From the NCBI GenBank assembly GCA_023422695.1, contig JAFAGN010000185.1:1-22334 (forward strand): a stretch of DNA of 22,334 bases. The letters are read 5' to 3'. A model generated the notes under the pieces. It was not told where the DNA came from and ran no database searches. It saw only the letters and a program-made list of their open reading frames with translations. The position numbers were made by a program, and so were the translations under genes. The DNA is from Pseudomonadota bacterium. GTDB lineage: Bacteria > Pseudomonadota > Alphaproteobacteria > Sphingomonadales > Sphingomonadaceae. This document shows positions 14,211 to 22,220 of the stretch, piece by piece; position 1 is the first letter of the stretch, and every line of letters begins with the position of its first letter.

Positions 14211-16031
14211 ATGCCGGGCGTGAGACACGGGCTTGGATTTGCGGTCGCAATTGGTGCGGCGCTCGGCTGGGCGACGGCGGCGTGGGCCGATAACCTCAAG
14301 GTTCATGTCAATCAGGTGGCGCTGGAGAGGACAGGCAGCAAGTCCGCGATCGTCGAATATCAGGGTGCGGCGGCTTCGGGCGGCTTCACGCTGCTGCGGG
14401 ACGGCAAACCGGTAGCGTCAGGTGCTCTGAAAAAGCTGCCCGAATTTACCGAATGGGGCAGCGGCAAGCATTATTTCGCCGCCGATTTCTCGCATGTCCA
14501 AGAACCTGGGAAATATGCGATCGAAATATCCGTCGGCAAAGACCGCGCCCGATCGCCCGCTTTCGTGCTGGCCGATGGGGCGCTGTTCAAGACGGCCGGG
14601 TCGGCGCTCGTCGACTATTTCCGGCTCAGCCGTCACACCGACCCTGCCGATCGCCATATCCGCGTGTATGGCGGCAAGACGTTTGTCGACGTCTGGGGCG
14701 GCTGGAAGGACGCCGGCGGCGACAATGGCAAATATCTGTCGCACCTGTCCTACGCCAATTTTTTCAACCCGCAGCAGACGGGATTTGCGGCCTGGGCGCT
14801 GGCCAAAAGCTATGACCTCGCCCCCGCAGCCTTCCGCGCGCAGGGCGCCGAAGATGAAGTGATCGCGGAGGCGCTGTGGGGCGCCGACTTCCTGCACCGC
14901 CTGCTCGCACCCGAAGGCTATTTCTACATGACCGTGTTCGATCGCTGGGGTACTCCCGGCGCCGAACGCGTGCTCACCGCCTATACGGGACGCGACGGCG
15001 TTTATTCGGCCGACTATGCGGCGGCGTTCCGCGAGGGGGGAGGGGCGGCGATAGCGGCGCTGGCGCGCATCGCCCGGCTGGCCAAGGCGCAGGGTGCAAG
15101 AGGGACTTTCACCGCTGATCAGTATCTCGCCGATGCCGAGCGCGCCTTCGCGCATCTTCAGGTTCATAATTGGCGCTACGCCGACGATGGCAAAGAAAAC
15201 ATCATCGACGATTATACCGCGCTGTTGGCGGCGACCGAGCTTTTCGAATCGACCGGCAAGGCGATCTATCTCGACGCCGCGCGCGTCCGCGCCGCGTCGC
15301 TTGGCGCGCGGTGGACCGACAAGGGCTGGTTTCGCAGCGACGATAGCGGCCGCCCCTTCTATCACGGTGCCGAGGCAGGGCTGCCGGTGGTCGCGCTGGT
15401 CGGCTATGCCGCGATCGAAAAAGATGCCGACCGCGTCGCTGCCGCCAAGGCGACGATCACGGCTGTCCTCGATGCGCAGCTCAAACTCGACCGCCGCGTC
15501 GCCAACCCCTTTGCCTATCCGCGTCAGCAGTTTCAGCTCTACGATTTTGCGACCAAGACGCGCGATCCGCGCGTCCGCGAAGGTTTCTTCATGCCGCACG
15601 CCAATGAGACGGGCTATTGGTGGCAGGGAGAAAGCGCCCGTCTGGCATCGCTATCGGTCGCAGCGGTGCTGGGCGGGCGCGCCACCGCGCCGCAACCCGA
15701 CAAGACGTTCGGCGTCGCCCCCGACCTGGCCGATTTTGCGCAGGCGCAGATCGACTGGACCCTGGGCCGTAATCCTTACGACCTCAGTATGCTTTACGGG
15801 TTCGGCGCCCGGAATCCGCCGCACGCCGAAAGCGCGGGCAACATGGTACGCGGCGGCGTGTCGAACGGCATTACCGGCGCGGACACCAGCGACGAAGGCC
15901 GCGGCATCACCTTTGCGCCAGGGCCGGACTCCGAAAATTGGCGCTGGATCGAACAGTGGATTCCCCACACCGCGTGGCTGCTCCTGCTCGCCAGCGCGAC
16001 CGCGGGCGAGGAACCGCCGCCGTCATATTAG
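14211..16031 (+). CDS. Secreted glycoside hydrolase family 9, exo-glucosaminidase-like
   Basis: Probable periplasmic glycosidase of 606 residues. A signal peptide (about 1-26, ending AWA) leads to an N-terminal immunoglobulin-like domain (about 27-125, CelD_N type). An alpha/alpha-barrel catalytic domain follows. The GH9 nucleophile/base segment reads GGWKDAGGDNGKYLSH (163-178) with Asp167 and Asp171. The catalytic acid is probably Glu575 or Glu581 in DSENWRWIEQWIPHTAWLL. The run LSHLSYANFFNPQQT after the Asp pair is like the GH9 branch that includes Vibrio/Photobacterium exo-beta-D-glucosaminidases rather than cellulases; this is from memory. The frame opens at GTG 14208, but ATG 14211 has better spacing from GGGGGAG. 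It follows the receptor by 26 bases. A glucosidase or cello-oligosaccharide activity remains possible. Confidence 0.87.
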   Translation: MPGVRHGLGFAVAIGAALGWATAAWADNLKVHVNQVALERTGSKSAIVEYQGAAASGGFTLLRDGKPVASGALKKLPEFTEWGSGKHYFAADFSHVQEPGKYAIEISVGKDRARSPAFVLADGALFKTAGSALVDYFRLSRHTDPADRHIRVYGGKTFVDVWGGWKDAGGDNGKYLSHLSYANFFNPQQTGFAAWALAKSYDLAPAAFRAQGAEDEVIAEALWGADFLHRLLAPEGYFYMTVFDRWGTPGAERVLTAYTGRDGVYSADYAAAFREGGGAAIAALARIARLAKAQGARGTFTADQYLADAERAFAHLQVHNWRYADDGKENIIDDYTALLAATELFESTGKAIYLDAARVRAASLGARWTDKGWFRSDDSGRPFYHGAEAGLPVVALVGYAAIEKDADRVAAAKATITAVLDAQLKLDRRVANPFAYPRQQFQLYDFATKTRDPRVREGFFMPHANETGYWWQGESARLASLSVAAVLGGRATAPQPDKTFGVAPDLADFAQAQIDWTLGRNPYDLSMLYGFGARNPPHAESAGNMVRGGVSNGITGADTSDEGRGITFAPGPDSENWRWIEQWIPHTAWLLLLASATAGEEPPPSY

Positions 16032-16084
16032 CAGCGTGAGCGGTGAAGGCGTCTGTTGTCGGAGCGCAGCCTGCTATCCGCCGA

Positions 16085-16576
16085 TCATCCCGCCGTCTCG
16101 ACGTTCAGCAGTTCCACCGTGAACAACAAGGTCGCGGCGCCGGGGATCGGGCCTTTGCCTTCGGCGCCATAGGCCAATTGGTACGGGATCGCGAGTTCGA
16201 CCTTGTCGCCGACGCCCATCAACCCGACGCCTTCCTGCCAGCCGGGAATCACGCGGTTGAGCGGAAAGGTGGTTGGCGTGCCGCGCTTGATCGAGCTGTC
16301 GAATTCGGTGCCGTCGGCGAGGGTGCCGACATAGTGGACGGTGACGCGGTCGGTCGGGCCGGGGCGGGCGCCGCTGCCGTCGCCCGCGATACGCCGCCAG
16401 CGCAGCCCGCTGGGTGTGACGTGCCAGCCATCGGCGCCATGGCGTTCGGCAAGCGCCGCCATCTGGCGGTTGAGCCACGCCGTCCCTTGCGTGGGTTCGG
16501 CGGCGGTTGCGGCGGGAACGAGCAGGGCGAAACTGGCTGCGGTCAGTAGCAGGCGGCGGGTCGGCAATGCGGGCAT
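16085..16576 (-). CDS. FKBP-type peptidyl-prolyl cis-trans isomerase, exported
   Basis: Periplasmic folding enzyme of 163 residues. The N-terminus has TRRLLLTA (residues 6-13) before a hydrophobic stretch ending ATAA, so export by Tat or Sec is likely. After a short spacer comes one FKBP domain: VTVHYVGTLADGTEFDSS at 78-95, VIPGWQEGV at 109-117, AYGAEGKGPIPGAATL at 135-150, closing with LLFTVELLNVE. The frame is open to 16636, but ATG 16576 is preceded by AGGAG at seven bases and gives the signal peptide. Convergent with the GH9 gene and not obviously part of the sugar locus. Confidence 0.93.
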   Translation of the reverse strand: MPALPTRRLLLTAASFALLVPAATAAEPTQGTAWLNRQMAALAERHGADGWHVTPSGLRWRRIAGDGSGARPGPTDRVTVHYVGTLADGTEFDSSIKRGTPTTFPLNRVIPGWQEGVGLMGVGDKVELAIPYQLAYGAEGKGPIPGAATLLFTVELLNVETAG

Positions 16577-16770
16577 GGTCACTCCTGTTGTCGTGACGCT
16601 GCATAAACCCGGCGGCGTGCCGCTGCGCAATCCCATTTTTTCGCCGGCGCCAACGGCCGTCCCCGCCGACCCGTCCGATTAACGCGACGAACGCCGCGGA
16701 GGCCCGGATCGATCGCCGCCGCCAGGGGGTTGGTTGGGTTCCCCCTTCTGCCCGACCGATGGAGAATGAT

Positions 16771-16998
16771 ATGCGCATCGCCAAAAAATTCGTGATCGCC
16801 CTGGCGGCATCGTCTGCCGTACTGGCACCTGTTGCCGCGTCCGCCGCAGTCTCAGCCCGGGCGGCGTCGCCCGTCGCCGGAGAGAGCAGTCTGGAAGGCA
16901 ATTCGAGCTGGATCATTGGTCTGGTCGGCCTGTTGGCCGGGATCACCGCAATCGTGCTGATTTCCGACGATGATCAGGATTCGCCGGTCAGCCCGTAA
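16771..16998 (+). CDS. Small secreted or membrane-anchored peptide of unknown function
   Basis: A 75-residue protein with a clear Sec signal peptide (MRIAKKFVIALAASSAVLAP, cleavage near AASA). A short polar stretch follows, then one hydrophobic helix (WIIGLVGLLAGITAIVLI) and an acidic tail SDDDQDSPVSP. The ATG at 16771 is favoured over the ATG at 16759 because GGAG sits six bases before it. The 16577-16770 gap between the divergent isomerase gene and this gene has no recognisable promoter. A strong hairpin follows the stop. I do not recognise a function; sphingomonads carry similar small peptides. Confidence 0.75.
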   Translation: MRIAKKFVIALAASSAVLAPVAASAAVSARAASPVAGESSLEGNSSWIIGLVGLLAGITAIVLISDDDQDSPVSP

Positions 16999-17018
16999 AA
17001 TTCTGCCGGTGACGTTTG

Positions 17019-17062
17019 CGAGCGCGCTTATCGATGGATTCGATCGATAGGCGCGCTCGTTT
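17019..17062 (+). terminator. Strong hairpin after the small peptide gene
   Basis: Arms 17019-17035 and 17043-17059 pair over 17 bp with one G-T wobble around a seven-base loop (GGATTCG). Three T follow. The stem is far longer than needed for termination and contains the self-complementary ATCGAT in each arm, so a DNA-level site is also possible. It begins 20 bases after the stop codon. Confidence 0.7.
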
Positions 17063-17119
17063 GCCGTATCGCGGGTTTGCGGTCGTTGCGTTGCGCCAGG
17101 ATGAACCGCGCTGCCGTTC

Positions 17120-17139
17120 TGCGACAATTTGCGACAATT
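17120..17139 (+). promoter_or_regulatory. Tandem direct repeat upstream of the EF-hand gene
   Basis: TGCGACAATT occurs twice head to tail (17120-17129, 17130-17139), followed by TTGCG, a partial third unit. The period is 10 bases, one DNA turn. OmpR/PhoB-family regulators typically bind such helically phased direct repeats, and an OmpR-family regulator is encoded 850 bases downstream. The repeat is seen directly; its role is inference. Confidence 0.4.
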
Positions 17140-17234
17140 TTGCGCCGATCCGGCAAGTGGCTGGGACAAATGACGCCTAGAACCTCCTCATCGGGATCCG
17201 GTGTTCCGGACAATCCCTTGAAGGAGTTCTGAGC

Positions 17235-17843
17235 ATGTACAAGAAAATTTCATTCCTCACGTTGGGCGCTGCGCTGATCGCCGCGCCCGTTCTCGCCGCC
17301 CCTGGCGGCGCCAAGGCCGATACCGACGGCAATGGCACGCTGACCCGTGCCGAAGCCGAGGTGCATGCCACACAGCGCTTTGCGAAGATGGACTATAACA
17401 AGGACGGCAAGATCGACGCCGCCGATCGCACCGCGAAACGCGCCGAAATGCAGGCCAAAAAGTTTGCGACCCTCGACGCCGATGGCAATGGCAGCATCAG
17501 CCAAGCCGAATGGAACAATCAGACCGCCGAACGCGTCGCCAAGCGGGCCGAGCGCATGGCAAAGCGCGCCGAAGCTGGCGCCGCCGGTGAAGGCAAGCGT
17601 CACGGTATGCGCGGCCACGGCAAGCGCGGCGCACGCCATGCCATGCACGGCGGCATGATGGGTAAGGCCGACACCAATGGCGACAAGGCGATCAGCCAGG
17701 CCGAGTTCCAGACCGCGGCGCTTGCCCGCTTCGATGCGGCCGACGCCAACAAGGACGGTCAGGTCACGGCTGCCGAACGCCAGGCACAGCGCGGCGAATG
17801 GCGTGCCAAGCGCGCGGCCCCTGCCGCTCCCACCGCCCAATAA
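17235..17843 (+). CDS. Secreted EF-hand calcium-binding protein with His-rich linker
   Basis: A 202-residue exported protein; the signal peptide ends near residue 21 (APVLAA). Five EF-hand loops are visible: 29-40 DTDGNGTLTRAE, 53-64 DYNKDGKIDAAD (Asp at position 12), 81-92 DADGNGSISQAE, 146-157 DTNGDKAISQAE and 170-181 DANKDGQVTAAE. The linker 121-143 is rich in His, Gly, Met and Lys (His123, 128, 135 and 138), which could bind a transition metal. Basic, Ala-rich helices separate the loops. The ATG at 17235 follows AAGGAG. A two-component system starts 148 bases downstream on the same strand, and phased direct repeats lie upstream, so the protein may be part of that regulon. Its precise role is unknown. 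Confidence 0.87.
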   Translation: MYKKISFLTLGAALIAAPVLAAPGGAKADTDGNGTLTRAEAEVHATQRFAKMDYNKDGKIDAADRTAKRAEMQAKKFATLDADGNGSISQAEWNNQTAERVAKRAERMAKRAEAGAAGEGKRHGMRGHGKRGARHAMHGGMMGKADTNGDKAISQAEFQTAALARFDAADANKDGQVTAAERQAQRGEWRAKRAAPAAPTAQ

Positions 17844-17991
17844 GCATTTGGCAGGGATCGGCGGCAAAGGGCAGGCTTTCTCCCCCTCCCGGCATTGCCT
17901 TTGCGGCTGGTCCCTGCCAGCTATCGCCCATCGGTCGCCCGACCGGTGGGCGAACTAGCATCGCGACCTTGGCGTTTTCAGCGGACCGACA

Positions 17992-18726
17992 ATGACCGAC
18001 AATAGCAACCCGCGTATCCTGTTGATCGACGACGAACCGTCGATCCGCGAGCCGCTGAGCGAATATCTGACCGCGCAGGGCTTTGCGGTCACCGCCGCCG
18101 CGAGCGCCGCTGAAGCGCGGTCGGTGCTGCGCGCACAAACGATCGATCTGGTCGTCAGCGACATCATGATGCCCGGCGAGGACGGGTTGTCGCTGACCCG
18201 CCATCTGCGCGAATCGAGCGCTATACCGGTGATCCTGCTGACCGCGCGGGCCGAGGATACCGAGCGGATCATCGGGCTGGAAATCGGCGCCGACGACTAT
18301 GTGGTCAAACCTTTCAACCCGCGCGAGCTGGTCGCGCGCATCCGCACCGTGCTGCGCCGGACGCAGCAGGGCGGCCGCGCGCTCGATCCCGGGGGAACCA
18401 GCTATGCCTTTGCCGACTGGGTATTGCGCGAAGTCGAGCGGGTGCTGGTCGATGGCCAGGGCAATGAAGTGGCGCTGTCGTCGGGCGAATATCATCTGCT
18501 CCACGCACTGGTGCGCCACCCGCGGCAGGTGATGAGCCGCGACCGGCTGCTCGATCTGGTGCGCGGACGCGAGGCCGAAATTTTCGATCGCGCGATCGAC
18601 AATCTGGTCAGTCGGCTGCGCAAGAAGATCGAGGTCGATGCCGCGCATCCGCAGATCGTCAAGACGGTGTGGGGCGGCGGTTATACGCTGGCCTGCGAAG
18701 TGAAGCGGATGGGACCCGCGGCGTGA
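17992..18726 (+). CDS. OmpR/PhoB-family response regulator
   Basis: DNA-binding response regulator of 244 residues. The receiver domain has Asp13-Asp14, phosphoacceptor Asp57 (VVSDIMMPGEDG), Thr84 and Lys106 (VVKPF). The C-terminal winged helix includes LSSGEYHLLHALVRHPRQVM and ends with the typical IVKTVWGGGYTL. The ATG at 17992 has no strong Shine-Dalgarno (GCGGA only). The kinase gene overlaps its stop as GTGA, so the two form an operon and very likely a cognate pair. The signal and targets are unknown. Confidence 0.95.
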   Translation: MTDNSNPRILLIDDEPSIREPLSEYLTAQGFAVTAAASAAEARSVLRAQTIDLVVSDIMMPGEDGLSLTRHLRESSAIPVILLTARAEDTERIIGLEIGADDYVVKPFNPRELVARIRTVLRRTQQGGRALDPGGTSYAFADWVLREVERVLVDGQGNEVALSSGEYHLLHALVRHPRQVMSRDRLLDLVRGREAEIFDRAIDNLVSRLRKKIEVDAAHPQIVKTVWGGGYTLACEVKRMGPAA

Positions 18727-20069
18727 AATTCCGGTTGTGGCCCCGCAGCCTGATCGGTCAGCTGGTTTTCGCCGTCGCGCTGATGCTGTTCGCCGCGCAG
18801 GCGATCAATTTCGCGCTGCTCGTGCGCGGTCAGAAACAACAGACGCTGGCGCATGGCGGGGGCATGGCGGTGGCGCGGATCATCGACGCGGTCGATCGTG
18901 CGCGGCGCGGGGAATTGCCGCCGCAGCAGGACGAGATGTCCGGTCAGCGCGGACGCCCCAGCCGCGCCCAGAAGCTTGTCGTTTCGGACCATCCGGTGCC
19001 GTTGCCGACGGGCGCCATCCCGCTGCGCGATCTGGCCGACTATGTCGAAAATTTGCTTGGCGAGGCTGACATCACCGCACAGTCGGTCGATGCGTGGGCA
19101 TTGCCACAGCGACCGCGGCTGCGACCGAATATTCCTGGCAGGACCGTAATCGTATCCGCACAGATCGACGGCCGCTATATTGCGGTGCGCGGTCGCATCC
19201 CGACCACAGGCAATCGTTTGCAGGGCTTTCTGGTATGGCAGACGCTGTCGCTCTACCTCCTGCTGCTCGTTCCGATCATGGTCATCGCGTGGCGCGCTGC
19301 GGCGCCGCTGCGCGATCTGACGCGGGCAGCCCGCGCCAGCCCGGCGCTGCGCGACGCCATGCCGCTGGAGGAGGAGGGACCGTCGGATGTTCGCGACCTG
19401 ATCATCGCGTTCAACGCCTATCGCGCTCGGATTGCCACGATGCTGTCGGACAAGGACCGGATGCTCGGCGCGGTCGGGCACGATCTCAGAACGCCGCTTG
19501 CGAGCCTGCGGGTGCGCGTCGAACAGGTCGACGACGATGCGCTGCGCGACAAGATGATCGCGTCGATCGACGAAATGGCGGCGATGCTGACCGATATCCT
19601 GGCGTTGGCGCGATCGGGCGCGGGGACCGAGGGTCGCGAACCGGTGGCGCTGCGCGGATTGGTCGAGGAACTGGCCGCCGATTACCGCGAGCGCGGTAAG
19701 GATGTAACGGTGGCCGCCGCCGTCGATGGCGCGGTGATGGCGCGCCCGCTGCTCCTGCGCCGCGCGCTGCGCAATTTGATCGACAACGCCGCCACCTATG
19801 GCAAGCGCGCGCGGCTATCGGTGGAGAAGGGGCAAGGCGACGTGCGCATCGTCGTGGCGGACGACGGTCCGGGCCTGACCGACGAGCAGATCCGGACCCT
19901 CGTGGAGCCCTTCGCGCGCGGCGAACAATCACGCAACCGCGCGACCGGCGGCTCGGGGTTAGGGCTGTCGATCGCCCGCGATATTGCCGAGGGTGAGGGC
20001 GGAACGCTGACGCTGCGCAATCGTGCGGGTGGTGGGCTGGATGCCGTGGTGACGTTGCCGACCGCGTAG
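18723..20069 (+). CDS. Sensor histidine kinase, HisKA type
   Basis: Inner-membrane sensor of 448 residues. Helix 1 (about 10-34) and helix 2 (about 169-189) bracket a periplasmic domain of about 130 residues with Arg- and Pro-rich stretches. Then come a HAMP-like segment (AAPLRDLTRAARA), the H box VGHDLRTPLASLRVRVEQV with His253, an N box NLIDNAATYG, and G boxes DDGPGL and GGSGLGLS. The overall arrangement resembles EnvZ. The start is GTG 18723, overlapping the regulator stop by four bases; the upstream extension to 18669 lies inside the regulator gene. The ligand cannot be read from the sequence. Confidence 0.93.
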   Translation: MKFRLWPRSLIGQLVFAVALMLFAAQAINFALLVRGQKQQTLAHGGGMAVARIIDAVDRARRGELPPQQDEMSGQRGRPSRAQKLVVSDHPVPLPTGAIPLRDLADYVENLLGEADITAQSVDAWALPQRPRLRPNIPGRTVIVSAQIDGRYIAVRGRIPTTGNRLQGFLVWQTLSLYLLLLVPIMVIAWRAAAPLRDLTRAARASPALRDAMPLEEEGPSDVRDLIIAFNAYRARIATMLSDKDRMLGAVGHDLRTPLASLRVRVEQVDDDALRDKMIASIDEMAAMLTDILALARSGAGTEGREPVALRGLVEELAADYRERGKDVTVAAAVDGAVMARPLLLRRALRNLIDNAATYGKRARLSVEKGQGDVRIVVADDGPGLTDEQIRTLVEPFARGEQSRNRATGGSGLGLSIARDIAEGEGGTLTLRNRAGGGLDAVVTLPTA

Positions 20070-20070
20070 T

Positions 20071-20096
20071 TCGTCGTCCCCGCGAAGGCGGGGGGC
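20071..20096. repeat. Short GC-rich palindromic intergenic repeat
   Basis: CCCCGC-GAAG-GCGGGG (20078-20093) inside CGTCGTCCCCGCGAAGGCGG. This resembles the frequent CGTCATCCCCGCGAAGGCGGGG intergenic palindrome (recognised from memory). It lies between the convergent kinase and thioesterase genes and may act as a shared transcription stop, although no T run follows. Confidence 0.6.
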
Positions 20097-20106
20097 CGAC
20101 GGATAG

Positions 20107-20913
20107 CTACGCGTAGATTGCGATCGCCTGGCTACCGCTCAGCACCGGCTCGCCGGCACGGTTCCACAGCATCATGTCCTGCACCGACAGGCCGTGGCGG
20201 GCGTAGCCGGTCTTGGCCGAGAGCAGCCACCAGCCGTCGTCGGTTTGCGGATCGCCGGTCAGCATATTCACCGTCCAGTTCATCGAGCTGATCGGGCCAA
20301 ATTCGCTGAACAGCGCCATCGCCGCGGGGGGCAGCGCGTCACCCATCGCGAGCAGCGCGACCGCCGGATGACAAGCCGGTTCCTCAACGAAGCGCACCCA
20401 GGTAAGATACTCGCCGACCTCGCTTTTCCACGCAAAGCGCGGGCCGGTGGTCGGGCGCATGTCGAAATGCCGAACGAACGCGGGGCGCGCATGATGTTCG
20501 GGAACTGGCTCCAGGGTTTCGGGCGCCGGGGCGTCGGGCATCGCTAGCCGGTTGTGGTCGAGATGGCTCTGGCGATCAGGCGAAAAGGCGAACACGGCGG
20601 CGGTGCCGAAACCGGCGTCGCTCGACACGCCCGCATCGACGAACAGCGAGGACTTCGACTGGCGCAGCACGCGCGTCGTCACCGTGCAGTCGCCGCCGAC
20701 GGGGCCGACAAAGCTGATCTGCGCATAACGCAGCGGCGTTTCGGTGGGGTGGAGCGCCATCGTTCCGGCGAGCGCAACTGCCGAGCTGATCCCGCCATAG
20801 GCGGTGCGGCCCTGCATCCAACCGTCGTCGATATGCGCCTTTGCCACGCCGTCTTCGGTACGCAGCGTCGAAAGCAGCGCGTCGAGCGCGCTGGGAGAGG
20901 TTTGTACGGTCAT
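20107..20913 (-). CDS. TesB-like acyl-CoA thioesterase family protein (double hotdog)
   Basis: Predicted 268-residue cytosolic protein that would hydrolyse acyl-CoA thioesters. The N-terminal hotdog half carries GRTAYGGISSAVALAGTMAL (35-54) and YAQISFVGPV. The C-terminal half has DGWWLLSAKTGYARHGLSVQ followed by LWNRAGEPVLSGSQAIAIYA, matching the closing pattern of the TesB/4HBT_3 group. The frame is open to 21021, but that part runs through the intergenic repeat. ATG 20913 begins a normal N-terminus, with only a moderate GAAGAGAA upstream. It follows the oxidoreductase gene on the same strand with a 132-base gap holding a hairpin repeat, so co-transcription is uncertain. The chain-length preference is unknown. 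Confidence 0.85.
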   Translation of the reverse strand: MTVQTSPSALDALLSTLRTEDGVAKAHIDDGWMQGRTAYGGISSAVALAGTMALHPTETPLRYAQISFVGPVGGDCTVTTRVLRQSKSSLFVDAGVSSDAGFGTAAVFAFSPDRQSHLDHNRLAMPDAPAPETLEPVPEHHARPAFVRHFDMRPTTGPRFAWKSEVGEYLTWVRFVEEPACHPAVALLAMGDALPPAAMALFSEFGPISSMNWTVNMLTGDPQTDDGWWLLSAKTGYARHGLSVQDMMLWNRAGEPVLSGSQAIAIYA

Positions 20914-20947
20914 TTGGTTTCTGTTCTCTTCATTCGATTCAACAACA

Positions 20948-21036
20948 CCGTTCGCCCCGAGCCTGTCGAAGGGCCGTTCTTTCTGTTTCCGACGGAGTAA
21001 GGAAGAACGGTGCTTCGACAAGCTTAGAACAAACGG
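20948..21036. repeat. Long inverted intergenic repeat between oxidoreductase and thioesterase genes
   Basis: The 89-base block starts CCGTTCG and ends GAACAAACGG. Inner arms CCGTTCTT (20974-20981) and AAGAACGG (21003-21010) pair perfectly, and GCCTGTCGAAG in the left arm pairs imperfectly with CTTCGACAAGC in the right. GAGCCTGTCGAAGGG (20959-20973) recurs exactly at 22320-22334. It is a sphingomonad-type dispersed palindromic repeat. Confidence 0.75.
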
Positions 21037-21045
21037 AAGAGGGGG

Positions 21046-22215
21046 CTATTCCTCGATCTGGAAGGTCAGTCCGGCATGTTCGGTCAGCCGCGCGATCAGC
21101 GCGTCGCCAAGCAGCGCGCCCGGCGTCCACACGCCGCCCGCGCCTTTGTTGTCCAGCAGCGCCATGCCCGTTTCGGCGAGCATCTTCGATGTCGAGCCAT
21201 AGCCGGGGTCGCGGTCGCCCTGCACGCTGGCGCGGATGGTGGTGCCGTCGGGATATTCGCCGATGAACAAGATGTCGTAGAAGCCGTTTTCGCGCTCCTC
21301 CTTGCTCGGACCTTCGCCGGGCTTGAGCTTCGAGTCGCCGAACGGATTGGCCTTTGCCATCGCCTCGGCCATCGCTTTCCCGGCGTCGCCGATCGTCGTC
21401 ATCACCATCTCGTCATAGACCAGATCGGCGCCCCAGGCGTGGCCGAGCAGGAAGTTGGTGCGATGGACGTTTTTGGTGTTGATCGGTGCCATGACGAACG
21501 GCGCGGTCCATGTGCCGGTGGCGCTGTCATATTCGGGGAACAGTCCGGTCGGCTGCGACGGCCCCTCGAACCCGGGGGTCAAGGCAAAGCTGGATTTGAG
21601 CAGCAGCGCCAGCGAAGGCTTTTTGGCAACGGCCTTCAGCGTCTCGGTGAGGCTGGCGATGGTGCCGCCCGATGCGCCGCCCGCCATCTTGCGCACGCGG
21701 CCCTTGACCCGCGGTGCGGGCTTGCCGTGACGCTTCACCGCCTCGGCTTGCAGGAAATGAACGCCGAGGTCGAAGGGGATGCTGTCGAACCCACAGCTGA
21801 AGGTGATGCGCGCACCCGACGCTTTTGCCGCGGCCTCATGCGCGTCGATCATCTCGCGCATCCAGCCGGGCTCGCCGCACAGATCGGCATAGGCGGTGCC
21901 GGATTCGACGCAGGCGGCGACCAGTTCATTGCCGTATAATTGATAGGGGCCGACGGTGGTCAGGACGACATGGGCGCGGGCCGCCATCGCGTCTAGGCTC
22001 GCGGGATCGCTGGCGTCGGCGATGACGAGCGGCGTATCGGCGGGGGCGCCGATCAGGTCGCGCACCTCGGCGAGATTGGCGGCGCTGCGCCCCGCCATGG
22101 CCCATTTCGGGGCGTCCTTGCGGCCCGCATAGTGCTGCGCCAGATATTCGGCGACCAGCCGACCGGTGAAGCCGGTGGCGCCATAGACGATGATGTCGAA
22201 TTCGCGGCTGGCCAT
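21046..22215 (-). CDS. Saccharopine dehydrogenase-like NAD(P)-binding oxidoreductase
   Basis: A 389-residue protein with an N-terminal Rossmann fold: YGATGFTGRLVAEYLAQHY, GATGFTG at 12-18. The following residues (VVLTTVGPYQLYGNELVAAC, then YADLCGEPGW and FSCGFDSIPFDLGV) fit the SCCPDH/trans-acting enoyl reductase family rather than true lysine-pathway saccharopine dehydrogenase. The mycobacterial members act on polyketide or lipid substrates. A thioesterase gene downstream also suggests lipid or acyl-CoA metabolism; this is inference. ATG 22215 has GGGAGG five bases upstream. That Shine-Dalgarno is one end of a perfect palindrome, which suggests tight control. Confidence 0.87.
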   Translation of the reverse strand: MASREFDIIVYGATGFTGRLVAEYLAQHYAGRKDAPKWAMAGRSAANLAEVRDLIGAPADTPLVIADASDPASLDAMAARAHVVLTTVGPYQLYGNELVAACVESGTAYADLCGEPGWMREMIDAHEAAAKASGARITFSCGFDSIPFDLGVHFLQAEAVKRHGKPAPRVKGRVRKMAGGASGGTIASLTETLKAVAKKPSLALLLKSSFALTPGFEGPSQPTGLFPEYDSATGTWTAPFVMAPINTKNVHRTNFLLGHAWGADLVYDEMVMTTIGDAGKAMAEAMAKANPFGDSKLKPGEGPSKEERENGFYDILFIGEYPDGTTIRASVQGDRDPGYGSTSKMLAETGMALLDNKGAGGVWTPGALLGDALIARLTEHAGLTFQIEE

Positions 22216-22220
22216 AAATG

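Noticed and set aside
6345..16031. Genomic island integrated at tRNA-Gly with att repeats
   Set aside because: No integrase and no second copy of the tRNA 3' sequence was seen in the window, so it is recorded only as a weak possibility.
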